Source: CBDDEI01 sp965226775 (GTDB lineage Bacteria; Chloroflexota; Dehalococcoidia; SHYD01). From it: 64,000 bases of DNA. The notes under the pieces are model-generated. The model saw only the letters and a list, made by a program, of their open reading frames with translations, was not told the DNA's origin and made no database searches. A program made the translations under genes and the position numbers. Each line of letters begins with the position of its first letter. Within the stretch, counting starts at the first letter, position 1. Positions 1-8,729 of the stretch are shown piece by piece. Location: NCBI GenBank assembly GCA_965226775.1, contig CBDDEI010000002.1, forward strand, positions 1,178,001 through 1,242,000, written 5' to 3'.

Positions 1-224
1 ACTGTTCTGCTGCCGATTCTGCTGCCGACGTTGTTTTCTCTGGCGATCTCATACTTCGAACTGGACCTCGTCCTGAAGATCCTCTTACATTGTGACCTGC
101 ATTCCCGTGTGGTCCTTGATACGTGGTGCTCGCCGTGGCCTCGATGCTAGGTCCGAAGCAGAAAAGCAAGTAGCCAGAATCGAAAGTACGCTTTCAAGCA
201 AGGTCCGCACGCTGGAAGAGGGAC

Positions 225-422
225 ATGAAGACTTCGAGAGAGGACCTCTGGCAACAGGTGAATGGCCTCGAGGAACTCGTGAGGTCGACTTTATCCGAAG
301 AACTGGGGGTTGTCCTTCCGCGTCGGCCGATCTCACTACGTATGAGGGCTACTGCCGGAAGCCCAAAGGCGTCCTTCAGTTTGACTGTAGACGGGGAGAG
401 CAGGCTGGCGCGCCTTCGATGA
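225..422 (+). CDS. short hypothetical ORF, doubtful
   Basis: This 65-codon frame begins at an ATG behind a purine-rich stretch (GAAGAGGG) and reads as a charged, helix-prone segment (KTSREDLWQQVNGLEELV) that becomes basic. The overlapping +1 frame upstream (about positions 137-240) also reads like coiled coil (SEAEKQVARIESTLSSKV). The two could therefore be pieces of one frameshifted protein cut by the window edge. No family is recognised. It may be coding debris, not a live gene. Confidence 0.25.
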   Translation: MKTSREDLWQQVNGLEELVRSTLSEELGVVLPRRPISLRMRATAGSPKASFSLTVDGESRLARLR

Positions 423-523
423 GGTTCCTACGCACTATGCGCCGAGTTATGGGAAGTGGTCTACGGAAGGCAGGAAGTCAGCTAAGCTGTGAGTGTTGAC
501 TTCTCTAACGCAGGAGAGTGCTC

Positions 524-670
524 ATGTCTCAAGGGCGATCTGTGCAATCCGATTGGATCGATACACTAACACGTTGCTTACAGGAGCTGGTCAGTTTTGA
601 GCGACAGTTAGAAAGCGAAATGTTGTTTGTCCGGCAACGAAGCGAAGTGTTCTTGGGCATACGACTGTAA
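524..670 (+). CDS. 48-aa hypothetical protein
   Basis: A small frame with ATG at 524 is preceded by AGGAG at 512-516, seven bases upstream, which is a good Shine-Dalgarno site. The product is short and amphipathic (WIDTLTRCLQELVSFERQL) with no signal peptide, metal motif or recognised domain. It lies 100 bp after the doubtful ORF at 225-422 and may belong with it in a remnant operon entering from the left edge. No function can be proposed. The ribosome binding site is the main reason to list it. Confidence 0.35.
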   Translation: MSQGRSVQSDWIDTLTRCLQELVSFERQLESEMLFVRQRSEVFLGIRL

Positions 671-1078
671 CTCGTTTGTCTTCCAAATATGTTTAGAATA
701 ATGGTCGGGAAGAATGCCTTGTTACATTCACAGGCCAGCTACATCTTGAAGATGGCACTGCCTACCGTCCACTCAGGCCCACGACCCTACACAAAATTGA
801 GAACCTTTACTTTGAGGTTCGTCCTGGACCTTTGAGCAGACCCTGTTGCCCACTTCTCCGGGCGAGAGCTCGCCGCGAGTGGTGAGGGAAAGCTCGACGT
901 CCAAGTCTCGCTATCCATCGTGTTCTCGGGCTGACGGGCTGTGCCCGGCCCGTTCGGCCTACCTGCGCTCGTAATCGTTAGCCTCCACCAGAGGCGGTTG
1001 CTGCTTTGTGTCGTTATGGTCTCGCTTGATAGCAAACCATCAGACCGACCCTTCCGGTGCCCGTTAAGCTGGTGGTAG
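671..1078. other. gene-poor interval
   Basis: About 400 bp between the small plus-strand ORF and the convergent cytochrome c gene. The only long frame here, minus strand 787-1107, is rich in Ser, Thr, Arg and Pro, has no domain-like segment and runs into the cytochrome gene, so it is not called. No terminator, tRNA or clear repeat was seen. Confidence 0.4.
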
Positions 1079-1624
1079 CTACTCTCCAGCTGACGGGAAT
1101 GGGTCATCCTTGCTAACCAATGCCTGCGTCTCCCGGATGGAGTGTCCCAGTTTGGTCTTGTCTCCCCAGAGGTCCTTGACGTAGGTGAGCACCGCTACTA
1201 TCTCTTCGTGGCTAAGCCGGTCACCAAATGCCGGCATTCCGCTCTTGAAGCCCGGCAAGTTGGGGCTTTCAAACATCTTCCCTCCCTGGCTGACAACGCG
1301 GTATAGGAGTCCGTCCGCATGGTGCCAGGTGTGTCCGTCGCCATTCAGCGGCGGCGGGGGCAGGGTGCCGTCTTCCTTAGTAATATGCCAGTCCGGTTGC
1401 CCCTCGCCGCCTGCCCTGTGACAGACCGCGCAATTCGTGGCGAATAGCGCACTACCTGATGGAGCAGCTTGCATAGTGGGGACGGTGCCGGATGTCGCGC
1501 TGCCTTCGTTAGGAGAAGACAAGCACGAGCTCAGCAGGGCGGACGCAAGTAGCATTGTGGCGGCGACGGCAGCCCAACCGACAACCCTCACACCGATGGG
1601 GCGGACGTATCGAACTCTTGGCAA
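1079..1624 (-). CDS. cytochrome c lipoprotein, class I
   Basis: The start is taken as the TTG at 1624 because a strong AGGAGG lies five bases upstream; an ATG at 1675 would add 17 residues without an SD. The 181-aa protein has a basic N-terminus, a hydrophobic helix and a lipobox ending LLSSC, so it is probably exported and lipid-anchored. A single covalent haem site CAVCH follows in the context ALFATNCAVCHRAGGEG, and a likely axial Met sits in FKSGMPAFGDRLS, as in class I cytochromes. It is a one-haem electron carrier outside the membrane. It sits 0.2 kb from the coxG-like gene and points the same way. A link to the hydroxylase operon is possible but not shown. Confidence 0.85.
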   Translation of the reverse strand: MPRVRYVRPIGVRVVGWAAVAATMLLASALLSSCLSSPNEGSATSGTVPTMQAAPSGSALFATNCAVCHRAGGEGQPDWHITKEDGTLPPPPLNGDGHTWHHADGLLYRVVSQGGKMFESPNLPGFKSGMPAFGDRLSHEEIVAVLTYVKDLWGDKTKLGHSIRETQALVSKDDPFPSAGE

Positions 1625-1656
1625 CGTCTCCTCCTGTTGACCTGAGGGCAGCATCC

Positions 1657-1788
1657 TCAGTCGTTGAGCGAACACGTTGGGGACATAGCTTTGTGAGTCG
1701 GGGTCAGCTCTGCCATGTAAGAGGTGTTGCTGGCGGTTTCTAGAGAGATCTTTGGTGTCAGCGTCAGGTCGTAGCGGCCGTAGTCCAT
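1657..1788 (-). CDS. possible 43-aa ORF upstream of cytochrome c
   Basis: A minus-strand frame from ATG (1786-1788) to TGA (1657-1659) encodes 43 residues starting MDYGRYDLTLTPKISLE. A GGTGGAG stretch lies about eight bases upstream of the ATG. It ends 32 bp before the cytochrome c TTG start, so it could be a leader peptide gene or a small co-transcribed protein. No family is recognised; coding status is uncertain. Confidence 0.25.
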   Translation of the reverse strand: MDYGRYDLTLTPKISLETASNTSYMAELTPTHKAMSPTCSLND

Positions 1789-1833
1789 CAGTCTATCTCC
1801 ACCTTCTCTGGGTGGCGTTGGCGGCTCTGACTT

Positions 1834-2310
1834 TCAGGCATCCGGACGAACGGCCTCAGTAATGCTGTACTTATACCGTACCGTTTCAGAGCGGAGGCAT
1901 TGGAAGAAGCGGTCAAACTGCGTCTTGGCTACGCTGGTCATGAAGCGCTGGCCGACTCTCCCGAGGGTGCCGGTCACTTGCACGTCGCCTTCAAAGGTGA
2001 GCGTTGTTGCGCCGTCCTCCGCCTTGAGGGCGACTACGCCTTCGCCTTTCAGGTTCGTCCGCCCACCAGCGCCTTGGATGAGCACACGGTAAGAGGCGGG
2101 AGCGGCCTTTTCCACAACTTCGAGCGTGCCCTTGTATGCACCGGAGAAGATGCCCACCTGCAAGGCTATCTCAATCTCGTAATGGTCGGGCGACAGGATG
2201 GCGAAGTTTCGAATGCCGGGGATGCACTTGCCTACGACGGCGGGGTCTAAGAGGGCGTCCCAGAGGTGTTCGCGGGTGATGTCGAAACGGTAGTTCCCGT
2301 TCAGTTTCAT
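1834..2310 (-). CDS. coxG: CoxG-like SRPBCC protein
   Basis: A 158-aa protein of the CO dehydrogenase subunit G (CoxG) type within the SRPBCC/START-like fold. It opens MKLNGNYRFDITREHLWDAL and continues to DPAVVGKCIPG, the usual family N-terminus, and ends with a single helical segment. CoxG proteins are thought to help recruit Cox-type molybdenum enzymes to the membrane; that role is from the literature. The ATG at 2308-2310 was chosen because the 44 residues upstream to 2442 read as low-quality Ser/Arg/Pro sequence. No clear SD is visible. The gene is transcribed divergently from coxSLM, across a 230-bp gap that should hold both promoters. It lacks the long C-terminal membrane tail of some CoxG proteins. 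Confidence 0.82.
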   Translation of the reverse strand: MKLNGNYRFDITREHLWDALLDPAVVGKCIPGIRNFAILSPDHYEIEIALQVGIFSGAYKGTLEVVEKAAPASYRVLIQGAGGRTNLKGEGVVALKAEDGATTLTFEGDVQVTGTLGRVGQRFMTSVAKTQFDRFFQCLRSETVRYKYSITEAVRPDA

Positions 2311-2540
2311 GGAGGAACTATAGCATGTGGCGCAGGGGCTCTGCGAGGGGCCGCATCGCAGGCTCTCGGACCGCCTCGAAATAGCGCGACTCGGGCCGGT
2401 TGGAAGGCTTGCCATGTAACAGGCAGGTGGTACCTGCCGCACTTCTTACTTTTGCTTAGGCGGACGGTATTTGCTAAACTCCCCTTGCTCGGGCGTACGT
2501 GTGCGAATCCCAAGGGATCCGTCAAAGGAGGCGATGCATT

Positions 2541-3014
2541 GTGAAAGCCCCAGTAGAGATTACGATCAACGGAAAGTCTTATAGCGGTGAGGTTGAGCCG
2601 CGTCAGTTACTCGTCCACTTCATCCGGGAAAACGTGGGGCTGACGGGCACGAAGGTGGGATGCGATACGAGCCAGTGCGGTGCATGCACGGTGCAGCTGG
2701 ACGGGGTCGCGGCGAAGGCATGCACGGTGCTAACCGTTCAGGCGTCGGGCGCCTCTGTCAAAACGATAGAGGGGCTTTCGGACGGGGTTGCGTTGCACCC
2801 GCTTCAGGAGGCGTTCTGGAACAAACACGGCCTGCAATGTGGGTTCTGCACACCGGGGATGATCCTCGCGGCAGAGGAGTTGCTGCGGACGAACCCTTCG
2901 CCGACGCGCGATGAGATACGCCACGGTCTAGAGGGAAACATCTGCCGTTGCACCGGCTACCAGAATATCGTGCGGGCGGTCGAAGAGGCTGCCAGCGCAC
3001 TGAGAGGTGGTTAG
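2541..3014 (+). CDS. coxS: CoxS-like 2Fe-2S subunit of molybdenum hydroxylase
   Basis: A 157-aa small subunit of a xanthine oxidase-family molybdenum hydroxylase that carries electrons between the Mo cofactor and FAD. The N-terminal plant-type ferredoxin domain has ligands Cys41, Cys46, Cys49 and Cys61 (CDTSQCGAC then C). The C-terminal helical domain has Cys100 and Cys103 (CGFCTPGM) plus Cys135 and Cys137 (CRCTGY). All eight ligands are present. The GTG start at 2541 is preceded by AAGGAGG at 2525-2531, nine bases away; an in-frame ATG at 2499 has no SD and adds a basic non-conserved stretch. It is first in the S-L-M operon, with coxL starting three bases after its stop. Confidence 0.95.
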   Translation: MKAPVEITINGKSYSGEVEPRQLLVHFIRENVGLTGTKVGCDTSQCGACTVQLDGVAAKACTVLTVQASGASVKTIEGLSDGVALHPLQEAFWNKHGLQCGFCTPGMILAAEELLRTNPSPTRDEIRHGLEGNICRCTGYQNIVRAVEEAASALRGG

Positions 3015-3017
3015 GCC

Positions 3018-5372
3018 ATGACTACACGCGTATTCGGTTCCGGCATTCGCCGCCGTGAGGACCCCAGGCTCATCACAGGGCGGGCGTCGTACACGGACGA
3101 CATCAAGCTGCCCGGCATGGCGCACGCGGCGATCCTTCGCAGTATGTACGCCCACGCGGTCATCAAGTCTGTAGACACGAGCGGGGCCGTGGGCCAACCG
3201 GGCGTCATCGCGGTTTACACGGGAGAGGACACGGAGGGAGCGTTGAACGGGCTCCCCTGCGCGTGGCTGATCCCGAACTCAGATCTGAAGACCCCTGTGC
3301 ATCCTGCCATTGCCAAGGACAAGGTGCGCTACGTCGGCGACGCTGTCGCGGTGGTGGTGGCGGAGAGCCGGTACGAAGCCGAGGATGCTCTGGAGCACAT
3401 CGCGGTGGAGTACGAGCCGCTCGACGTTGTCATCAACCCAAAGAAAGCCGCGCAGAACGGCGCGCCACAGTTGCATGACGATGTTCCGAACAACATCGCG
3501 TTCACGTGGGTGGTGGCCGGAGGAGACACGGACACGGCCTTCGCGGAGGCGGGCGTTACTGTTAGCGACACGATCACGCTGCAGAGGCTGATCGCGAATC
3601 CGATGGAGCCGCGCGCGGCGATCGCGCAGTGGGTGGGGATTACGGGGGAACTGACGCTCTGGAGCACAACGCAGAACCCACATATCGCGCGGTTCCTGAC
3701 GTCGGTCGTGACCGGGGTCCCGGAGCACAAGATACGGGTGATCGCGCCGGAAGTGGGTGGCGGGTTTGGGAGCAAGATACCGTACTACCCGGACGAGGCG
3801 ATCATGGCGTTCTGTTCAATGCGTCTGGGCATACCGGTGAAATGGACGGAGACGCGAAGCGAGAACTATCTGGTTACAACTCAGGGCCGTGATCATATTG
3901 AAGAAGTGGAGATGGCGGCGACGGCGGACGGGAAGATCACCGGCCTCCGTACGACGGTTTACGCGGGGATGGGGGCGTACCTCTCGACCGCTGGCCCAGG
4001 GGTCCCGACGATCCTGCACGGGCTGATGTACTCAGGTGTGTACGACATAGCGAACATCAGCGGGACGATCTACGGGGTGTTCAACAACGGGACTCCGGTG
4101 GACGCCTACCGGGGCGCGGGTCGTCCGGAGGCGACGACGCTGATCGAGCGTCTGGTGGACCTGCTCGCGGCGCGTCTGGGGATGGACCCAGTGGAGTTGC
4201 GCCGGAAGAACCTGATCCCCAAGTTCGAGAACGGGCACGACGTTGCGACAGGCATCACTTACGACAGCGGGGACTACGAGGCGACGCTGGATACCTGCCT
4301 GAACGCTGCGGGCTACTCATCGCTCCGCGCGGAGCAAGAGCAGGCGCGCCAGGAAGGCCGCTTGGTGGGAATTGGTGTTTCCACCTACGTCGAGATCTGT
4401 GGCCTTGGGCCTTCGCAGGTGGCGGGCGCGGTTGGATTCCAGGGAGGACTTTGGGAGAGCGCCATCGTTCGTTTCCATCCCACGGGAAAAGTGAACGTGA
4501 TGGTAGGGTCCTCGCCGCATGGCCAGGGGGAAGAGACGACGTTCGCCCAGATCCTAGCGGAGGAGGTCGGTGTGGACGTGGACGACGTTGAGGTCATCCA
4601 CGGGGATACCGATCTGACGCCGATGGGGTGGGGGACGTATGGGAGCCGAACGACAGCGGTGTCGGGTGCGGCGGTGTCCCTGGCGTCGCGGAAGATCAAA
4701 GAGAAATCGAAGGCGCTGGCGGCGCACCTGCTAGAGGCGGCAACGGAGGATATTGAGTACGAGGACGGCCGTTTCTTCGTGCGGGGGTCTCCCGACCAGC
4801 ACAAGACGATACAGGACATCGCGCTCATGGCGAACCTGGCTTGGAATATGCCGGAGGGCATGGAGCCGGGTCTGGAGGCGAGCGCGTTCTACGATCCGCC
4901 TAACTTCACGTTCCCGTTCGGCGCGCACTTGGCGGTGGTTGAGGTAGACCCGGCTACGGGGCAAATCGATCTGCAAAAGTACTACGCAGTCGACGATTGC
5001 GGCGTGCAGATCAATCCGATGATCGTGGAGGGCCAGGTGCATGGCGGCGTCGCTCAGGGAGTGGGGCCGGTGCTGTGGGAAGGCGCTGTCTATGACGACG
5101 ATGGGCAGCTCCTGACGGGAACGATGCTGGACTACGCGTTGCCACGCGCGGACGGCCTACCGGACATTGAGGTGCAGTCCAACACTACGCCCTCGCCGCA
5201 CCATCCGCTAGGAGTGAAAGGTGTGGGGGAGGCTGGAACTATCGCGTCTACGCCAACGGTTTACAACGCGGTGATGGATGCCCTGCGGCCGTTGGGGATT
5301 ACGGGTATCGACATGCCGTTGACGCCGGAGAAGGTTTGGCGGGCTATCAACGGTGCGCGGAACGGGAGCTAG
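3018..5372 (+). CDS. coxL: CoxL-like molybdopterin subunit, form II type
   Basis: A 784-aa large subunit of the aerobic CO dehydrogenase/xanthine dehydrogenase family, which binds the molybdopterin cytosine dinucleotide cofactor. The signature at residues 363-369 is AYRGAGR. Form II CoxL proteins carry this motif, whereas proven CO dehydrogenases (form I) carry AYxCSFR. The conserved catalytic Glu is present in GVGEAGT (Glu738). CO oxidation by form II enzymes is disputed; other aldehydes, purines or aromatic N-heterocycles are possible substrates. It follows coxS by three bases and precedes coxM by two, so the three subunits are co-translated. Length is normal for the family. Confidence 0.93.
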   Translation: MTTRVFGSGIRRREDPRLITGRASYTDDIKLPGMAHAAILRSMYAHAVIKSVDTSGAVGQPGVIAVYTGEDTEGALNGLPCAWLIPNSDLKTPVHPAIAKDKVRYVGDAVAVVVAESRYEAEDALEHIAVEYEPLDVVINPKKAAQNGAPQLHDDVPNNIAFTWVVAGGDTDTAFAEAGVTVSDTITLQRLIANPMEPRAAIAQWVGITGELTLWSTTQNPHIARFLTSVVTGVPEHKIRVIAPEVGGGFGSKIPYYPDEAIMAFCSMRLGIPVKWTETRSENYLVTTQGRDHIEEVEMAATADGKITGLRTTVYAGMGAYLSTAGPGVPTILHGLMYSGVYDIANISGTIYGVFNNGTPVDAYRGAGRPEATTLIERLVDLLAARLGMDPVELRRKNLIPKFENGHDVATGITYDSGDYEATLDTCLNAAGYSSLRAEQEQARQEGRLVGIGVSTYVEICGLGPSQVAGAVGFQGGLWESAIVRFHPTGKVNVMVGSSPHGQGEETTFAQILAEEVGVDVDDVEVIHGDTDLTPMGWGTYGSRTTAVSGAAVSLASRKIKEKSKALAAHLLEAATEDIEYEDGRFFVRGSPDQHKTIQDIALMANLAWNMPEGMEPGLEASAFYDPPNFTFPFGAHLAVVEVDPATGQIDLQKYYAVDDCGVQINPMIVEGQVHGGVAQGVGPVLWEGAVYDDDGQLLTGTMLDYALPRADGLPDIEVQSNTTPSPHHPLGVKGVGEAGTIASTPTVYNAVMDALRPLGITGIDMPLTPEKVWRAINGARNGS

Positions 5373-5374
5373 CC

Positions 5375-6241
5375 ATGTATCCAGCACAGACGACATACTA
5401 TCGCGCGAGTTCGGTATCCGAGGCAGTGCAGTTGCTCACTGGCAACGAGGGCGCCAAGGTGCTGGCTGGCGGTCACAGTCTGATTCCGATGATGAAGTTG
5501 CGGCTGGCGGAGCCTGCCGTGCTGGTGGACATCGGGCACATTGAAGCGCTGAAGGGCATTACTGCCAATGGCGCTGGGCTATCTATAGGGGCCCTGACAA
5601 CATTCGTGGAGATCGCGTCAAGCGACTTGGTGAAGGAGCACGCACCACTGCTGGCGGAGGCGACGGGGCTGGTGGGAGACCCGGCAGTGCGGAACCGGGG
5701 CACCATAGGGGGGAACGTATCCCACGGTGATCCGGCGTCCGACCCGCCAACGGTCCTGACGGCACTGGGTGCGACGTTTAACGTAACTGGGCCTGGCGGT
5801 GAGCGCAGCATAGCGGCGTCCGATTTCGCGACGGGGCTGCTGGAGAACGCTCTGGAAGAGCATGAGATTCTGACGAGCGTGTCGGTCCCTTCCGTTCCGT
5901 CCGGATCGGGCTCGGCGTACATCAAGTTTCCTCACCCGGCCTCGCGCTTCGCAGTGGTTGGGGCCGCCGCGATCGTCGCGGCCCAAGGGGGAAGGTGCTC
6001 GTCGGCGAGCGTGGTGATAGGGGGCGTCGAGACGACGCCAACGAGGGCATCGTCGGTCGAGTTGGCGCTGGTGGGGTCAGACTTGAGCGAAGGGGCGCTG
6101 GACGCGGCGGCGGCAGCGTTGGCGGACGACTTCACGGGCGACCCGATGAGCGATATTTTCGCCTCAGCCGAGTACAGGAAGGCGATGGCGGTAGTGTACT
6201 TGCGCCGTGTTCTCGGAGTCGCCGTGTCTCGGGCAGGTTAG
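5375..6241 (+). CDS. coxM: CoxM-like FAD subunit of molybdenum hydroxylase
   Basis: A 288-aa FAD-binding medium subunit. Both flavin-binding signatures are visible: AGGHS at residues 31-35 and TIGGN at residues 110-114. A C-terminal CO dehydrogenase flavoprotein domain follows. It receives electrons from the CoxS clusters and passes them to a respiratory acceptor, probably a quinone. The ATG at 5375 lies two bases after the coxL stop, with GGGAG six bases upstream; the longer frame from 5336 overlaps coxL and is not conserved. The S-L-M order differs from the M-S-L order of classical form I cox operons, consistent with the form II motif in CoxL. Confidence 0.93.
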   Translation: MYPAQTTYYRASSVSEAVQLLTGNEGAKVLAGGHSLIPMMKLRLAEPAVLVDIGHIEALKGITANGAGLSIGALTTFVEIASSDLVKEHAPLLAEATGLVGDPAVRNRGTIGGNVSHGDPASDPPTVLTALGATFNVTGPGGERSIAASDFATGLLENALEEHEILTSVSVPSVPSGSGSAYIKFPHPASRFAVVGAAAIVAAQGGRCSSASVVIGGVETTPTRASSVELALVGSDLSEGALDAAAAALADDFTGDPMSDIFASAEYRKAMAVVYLRRVLGVAVSRAG

Positions 6242-6327
6242 GGCTTCATCCGCACAATATAACTTGCGCAGAGGGCAAGCCCAGACTCAGCCCCCTGCAC
6301 ATCCAAAAGAGAGGGAGGACGCAAAAG

Positions 6328-7263
6328 TTGGAGCAAACTCCCATTGTTTCCATGCCTGCTTCGGTTGACGAATTGCAAGCGACGCTTCGCAACCAGTTGT
6401 ACGTCGCCGACCGGGGCTTGGCGATGTCCATCTACTTGGCGTTGCAGTTGCGGCGTCCGCTGTTCCTAGAAGGAGAGGCAGGCGTAGGGAAGACGGAGGT
6501 CGCGAGGGCGCTGGCTTCCGCGCTGGGCGCGCGTCTAATCCGGCTGCAGTGCTACGAGGGGCTTGACGTGAACCAGGCCGTCTACGAATGGAACTACACT
6601 CGCCAACTGCTGCACATCAGGCTGCTAGAGGCGTCGGGCGGCGTTGACCGGAAAGATGCAGAGAAGGAGCTGTTCAGCGAGGAGTTCCTGATCAAGCGAC
6701 CTCTCCTACAGGCGCTTGATGGCGCGGGTCCAAAAGTGTTGCTGATAGACGAGCTCGACCGCGCCGACGAAGAGTTCGAGGGCTATCTTTTGGAGATGCT
6801 GTCCGACTTTCAGATCACTATTCCGGAGATTGGGACATACGTGGCGGATGAGCGACCGGTGGTGGTGATCACGTCGAACAGGACGCGTGAAATCCACGAC
6901 GCTCTGAAGCGGCGGTGTCTGTATTACTGGATTGATTACCCTGACCTCGAAAAAGAGATGCAGATCGTGCAGAGCAAAGTCCCGGCCGCGTCACAGAAAC
7001 TGGCGGGGCAGGTAACCGCTTTCGTTCAAGAGTTGCGGGGAACGGAGCTGTACAAGGTCCCAGGGGTAGCCGAGACGCTTGACTGGACGGCGGCGCTCGT
7101 AAGTCTGAACGAGCATGAACTAAGTCCGTCGGTGATAGACGATACCCTGGGCGTTATGCTGAAGTACCGAGAGGACGTGCAGGCGGTGCGTGGAGAGCAG
7201 ACCCAGGCGCTGCTGAACCGGGCGTTGCAGCGTGGGACGCAACGCGGTGGCAGGCGTGGCTAA
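6328..7263 (+). CDS. MoxR-type AAA+ ATPase (CoxD-like)
   Basis: A 311-aa AAA+ ATPase of the MoxR family. Walker A is GEAGVGKTE at residues 49-57, Walker B is LLIDELDRAD, sensor 1 is ITSNRTREIHDALKRRC, and the C-terminal lid domain is complete. In carboxidotrophs CoxD is needed to build the CuSMoO2 centre; here a general maturation or insertion role for the CoxSLM enzyme is inferred. The start is read as TTG at 6328 with GAGGGAGGA eight bases upstream. The next in-frame ATG is at 6352. The much longer frame from 5995 overlaps coxM and translates as Gly/Arg-rich noise. The following VWA gene overlaps its 3' end, a usual sign of a MoxR-VWA partnership. Confidence 0.9.
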   Translation: MEQTPIVSMPASVDELQATLRNQLYVADRGLAMSIYLALQLRRPLFLEGEAGVGKTEVARALASALGARLIRLQCYEGLDVNQAVYEWNYTRQLLHIRLLEASGGVDRKDAEKELFSEEFLIKRPLLQALDGAGPKVLLIDELDRADEEFEGYLLEMLSDFQITIPEIGTYVADERPVVVITSNRTREIHDALKRRCLYYWIDYPDLEKEMQIVQSKVPAASQKLAGQVTAFVQELRGTELYKVPGVAETLDWTAALVSLNEHELSPSVIDDTLGVMLKYREDVQAVRGEQTQALLNRALQRGTQRGGRRG

Positions 7264-8569
7264 CGGAGAAGACGGTCATCTGCTCCATAATCTGCTGCTC
7301 TTCGGCCGCTTGCTGAGGCGTCTCGGCCTCGACGTTCACTCGGGGCGGATGCTGGACGCGATCCACGTACTGGAGGACATCGGGGTGTCACGCCGCGCGG
7401 ACGTGTGGTCGGCGTTGCGGACGCTGCTGGTGCATCGTAGGGACGACCTTCCCGTGTTTGACGAGGCATTCGAGGTCTTCTGGCGCCAGCGGAAGGATCG
7501 GATGTCGACGCTAGACCTGCGTTCGATGGGCGAGCAGCGCCGGTACCGGAGAGTGGAGGCGGGGCCGCCTCCCCCGGGGCAGCAGGCAGACGGCTCCGCC
7601 ACGGAGAGCCCTGACCATGAGGAGGAGTACAACCGGATCGACCTGACGAAGACGTTCAGCGTGCGAGAGGTGCTTCGGGAGCGGGACTTCGCGAAGTTCA
7701 CGCCGGAGGAGACGTTGCAGGCCAGGCAGTTGATGGCTTCACTGCAGTGGAATCCCGGAGCGCGACGCACGCGCCGCAAGGAGCGGGGAAAGGGGCCTGG
7801 GCTGGACGTGCGGAGGACGCTGCGGGAGAGCGCGCAGTTCGGGGGCGAACTCGTGCGTCTGAAGACCCGGCGGCGGAAGGAGAAACCGTGCAGGCTGGTG
7901 GTGATCTGCGATGTGAGCGGTTCGATGGAGCGTTACACGCGGATGTTGCTCCACTTCATCCACAGCCTCTACGGGGGGTTGGAGAATCAGGTGGAAGCGT
8001 TCCTGTTCGCTACGCGGCTCACGCGCGTTACGAAGCAGTTGGGGCGGCGGGACGTAGATCAAGCTGTGGGAGAGGTCGCCAAGGCGGTTCCCGACTGGTC
8101 GGGCGGAACGCGCATCGGGGCGGCGCTCAAGGAGTTCAATTTTCAATGGGCGCGGAGGACGCTGGGTTGGGGATCTATCGTGCTCATCGTGTCAGACGGT
8201 TGGGACCGAGGCGAGCCCGAAGCGCTTAGCGGCGAGATGGCACGCCTGCAACGGAGTTGCAGACGTTTGATCTGGCTGAATCCGCTAGTAGGAAGTGAAG
8301 GCTACGAGCCGTTGACGCAGGGGATGCAGGCCGCTTTGCCATATATTGACGATCTGCTGCCAGTGCACAACCTGGCAGCGTTGCTGGACCTGGCGCGCCA
8401 CCTGAACGGTCTGGCGATGAGCCGGCCAGTGCGTAAGCAGCCCTTCCCGCTAGCAACGGAGACGGCGGAGGCTGTGGCGGCGCCAAGCCAGCGGTCGTGG
8501 CATGCGGACGGGAATCCGTCGTTCCGCCATCCCATGTGGGGGCGCGGCGCGCAGGAGCGCGGTGCGTAG
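7232..8569 (+). CDS. VWA domain protein (CoxE-like)
   Basis: A CoxE-like von Willebrand factor A protein of up to 445 aa and the expected partner of the MoxR ATPase just upstream. The metal-ion-dependent adhesion site DVSGSM lies at residues 227-232, inside VVICDVSGSMERYTRM; later MIDAS elements include SGGTRIG and VSDGWDRG. The N-terminal half is helical and charged. The start is uncertain: GTG at 7232 or GTG at 7256, neither with a strong SD; both overlap the moxR 3' end, so translational coupling is likely. MoxR-VWA pairs act as metal or cofactor insertion chaperones, so a role in maturing the CoxSLM enzyme is inferred. The C-terminal 50 residues look disordered. Confidence 0.88.
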   Translation: MGRNAVAGVANGEDGHLLHNLLLFGRLLRRLGLDVHSGRMLDAIHVLEDIGVSRRADVWSALRTLLVHRRDDLPVFDEAFEVFWRQRKDRMSTLDLRSMGEQRRYRRVEAGPPPPGQQADGSATESPDHEEEYNRIDLTKTFSVREVLRERDFAKFTPEETLQARQLMASLQWNPGARRTRRKERGKGPGLDVRRTLRESAQFGGELVRLKTRRRKEKPCRLVVICDVSGSMERYTRMLLHFIHSLYGGLENQVEAFLFATRLTRVTKQLGRRDVDQAVGEVAKAVPDWSGGTRIGAALKEFNFQWARRTLGWGSIVLIVSDGWDRGEPEALSGEMARLQRSCRRLIWLNPLVGSEGYEPLTQGMQAALPYIDDLLPVHNLAALLDLARHLNGLAMSRPVRKQPFPLATETAEAVAAPSQRSWHADGNPSFRHPMWGRGAQERGA

Positions 8570-8729
8570 GCAGGGAAGTGTGAGCCGCTTTGCCTAAGCC
8601 TAATGCCGGAGGTTATCGCTCTCAGCCAAGAATGGCATGCAGGGAGAGCAAAAGAAGTGGTTCGGTGCCGACGCCCAGACTTTTTGATAGAATGGGTGGG
8701 TTAGTCCAACCAAACAACACATAACAGCT

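Noticed and set aside
1..150. Frame reading TVLLPILLPTLFSLAISYFELD at the left edge
   Set aside because: It looks like a membrane helix but has no start in the window and ends at 150; too little to call a gene.
787..1107. 106-codon minus-strand frame beside the cytochrome c gene
   Set aside because: It overlaps the cytochrome gene, is Ser/Thr/Arg/Pro-rich throughout and has no domain-like segment or SD.
2311..2442. N-terminal extension of the CoxG-like protein
   Set aside because: The 44 extra residues are polar, unlike any CoxG; the conserved MKLNGNY starts at 2310.
5995..6327. N-terminal extension of the MoxR ATPase
   Set aside because: It overlaps coxM and is a Gly/Arg-rich shadow; a TTG with a strong SD at 6328 gives the family start.
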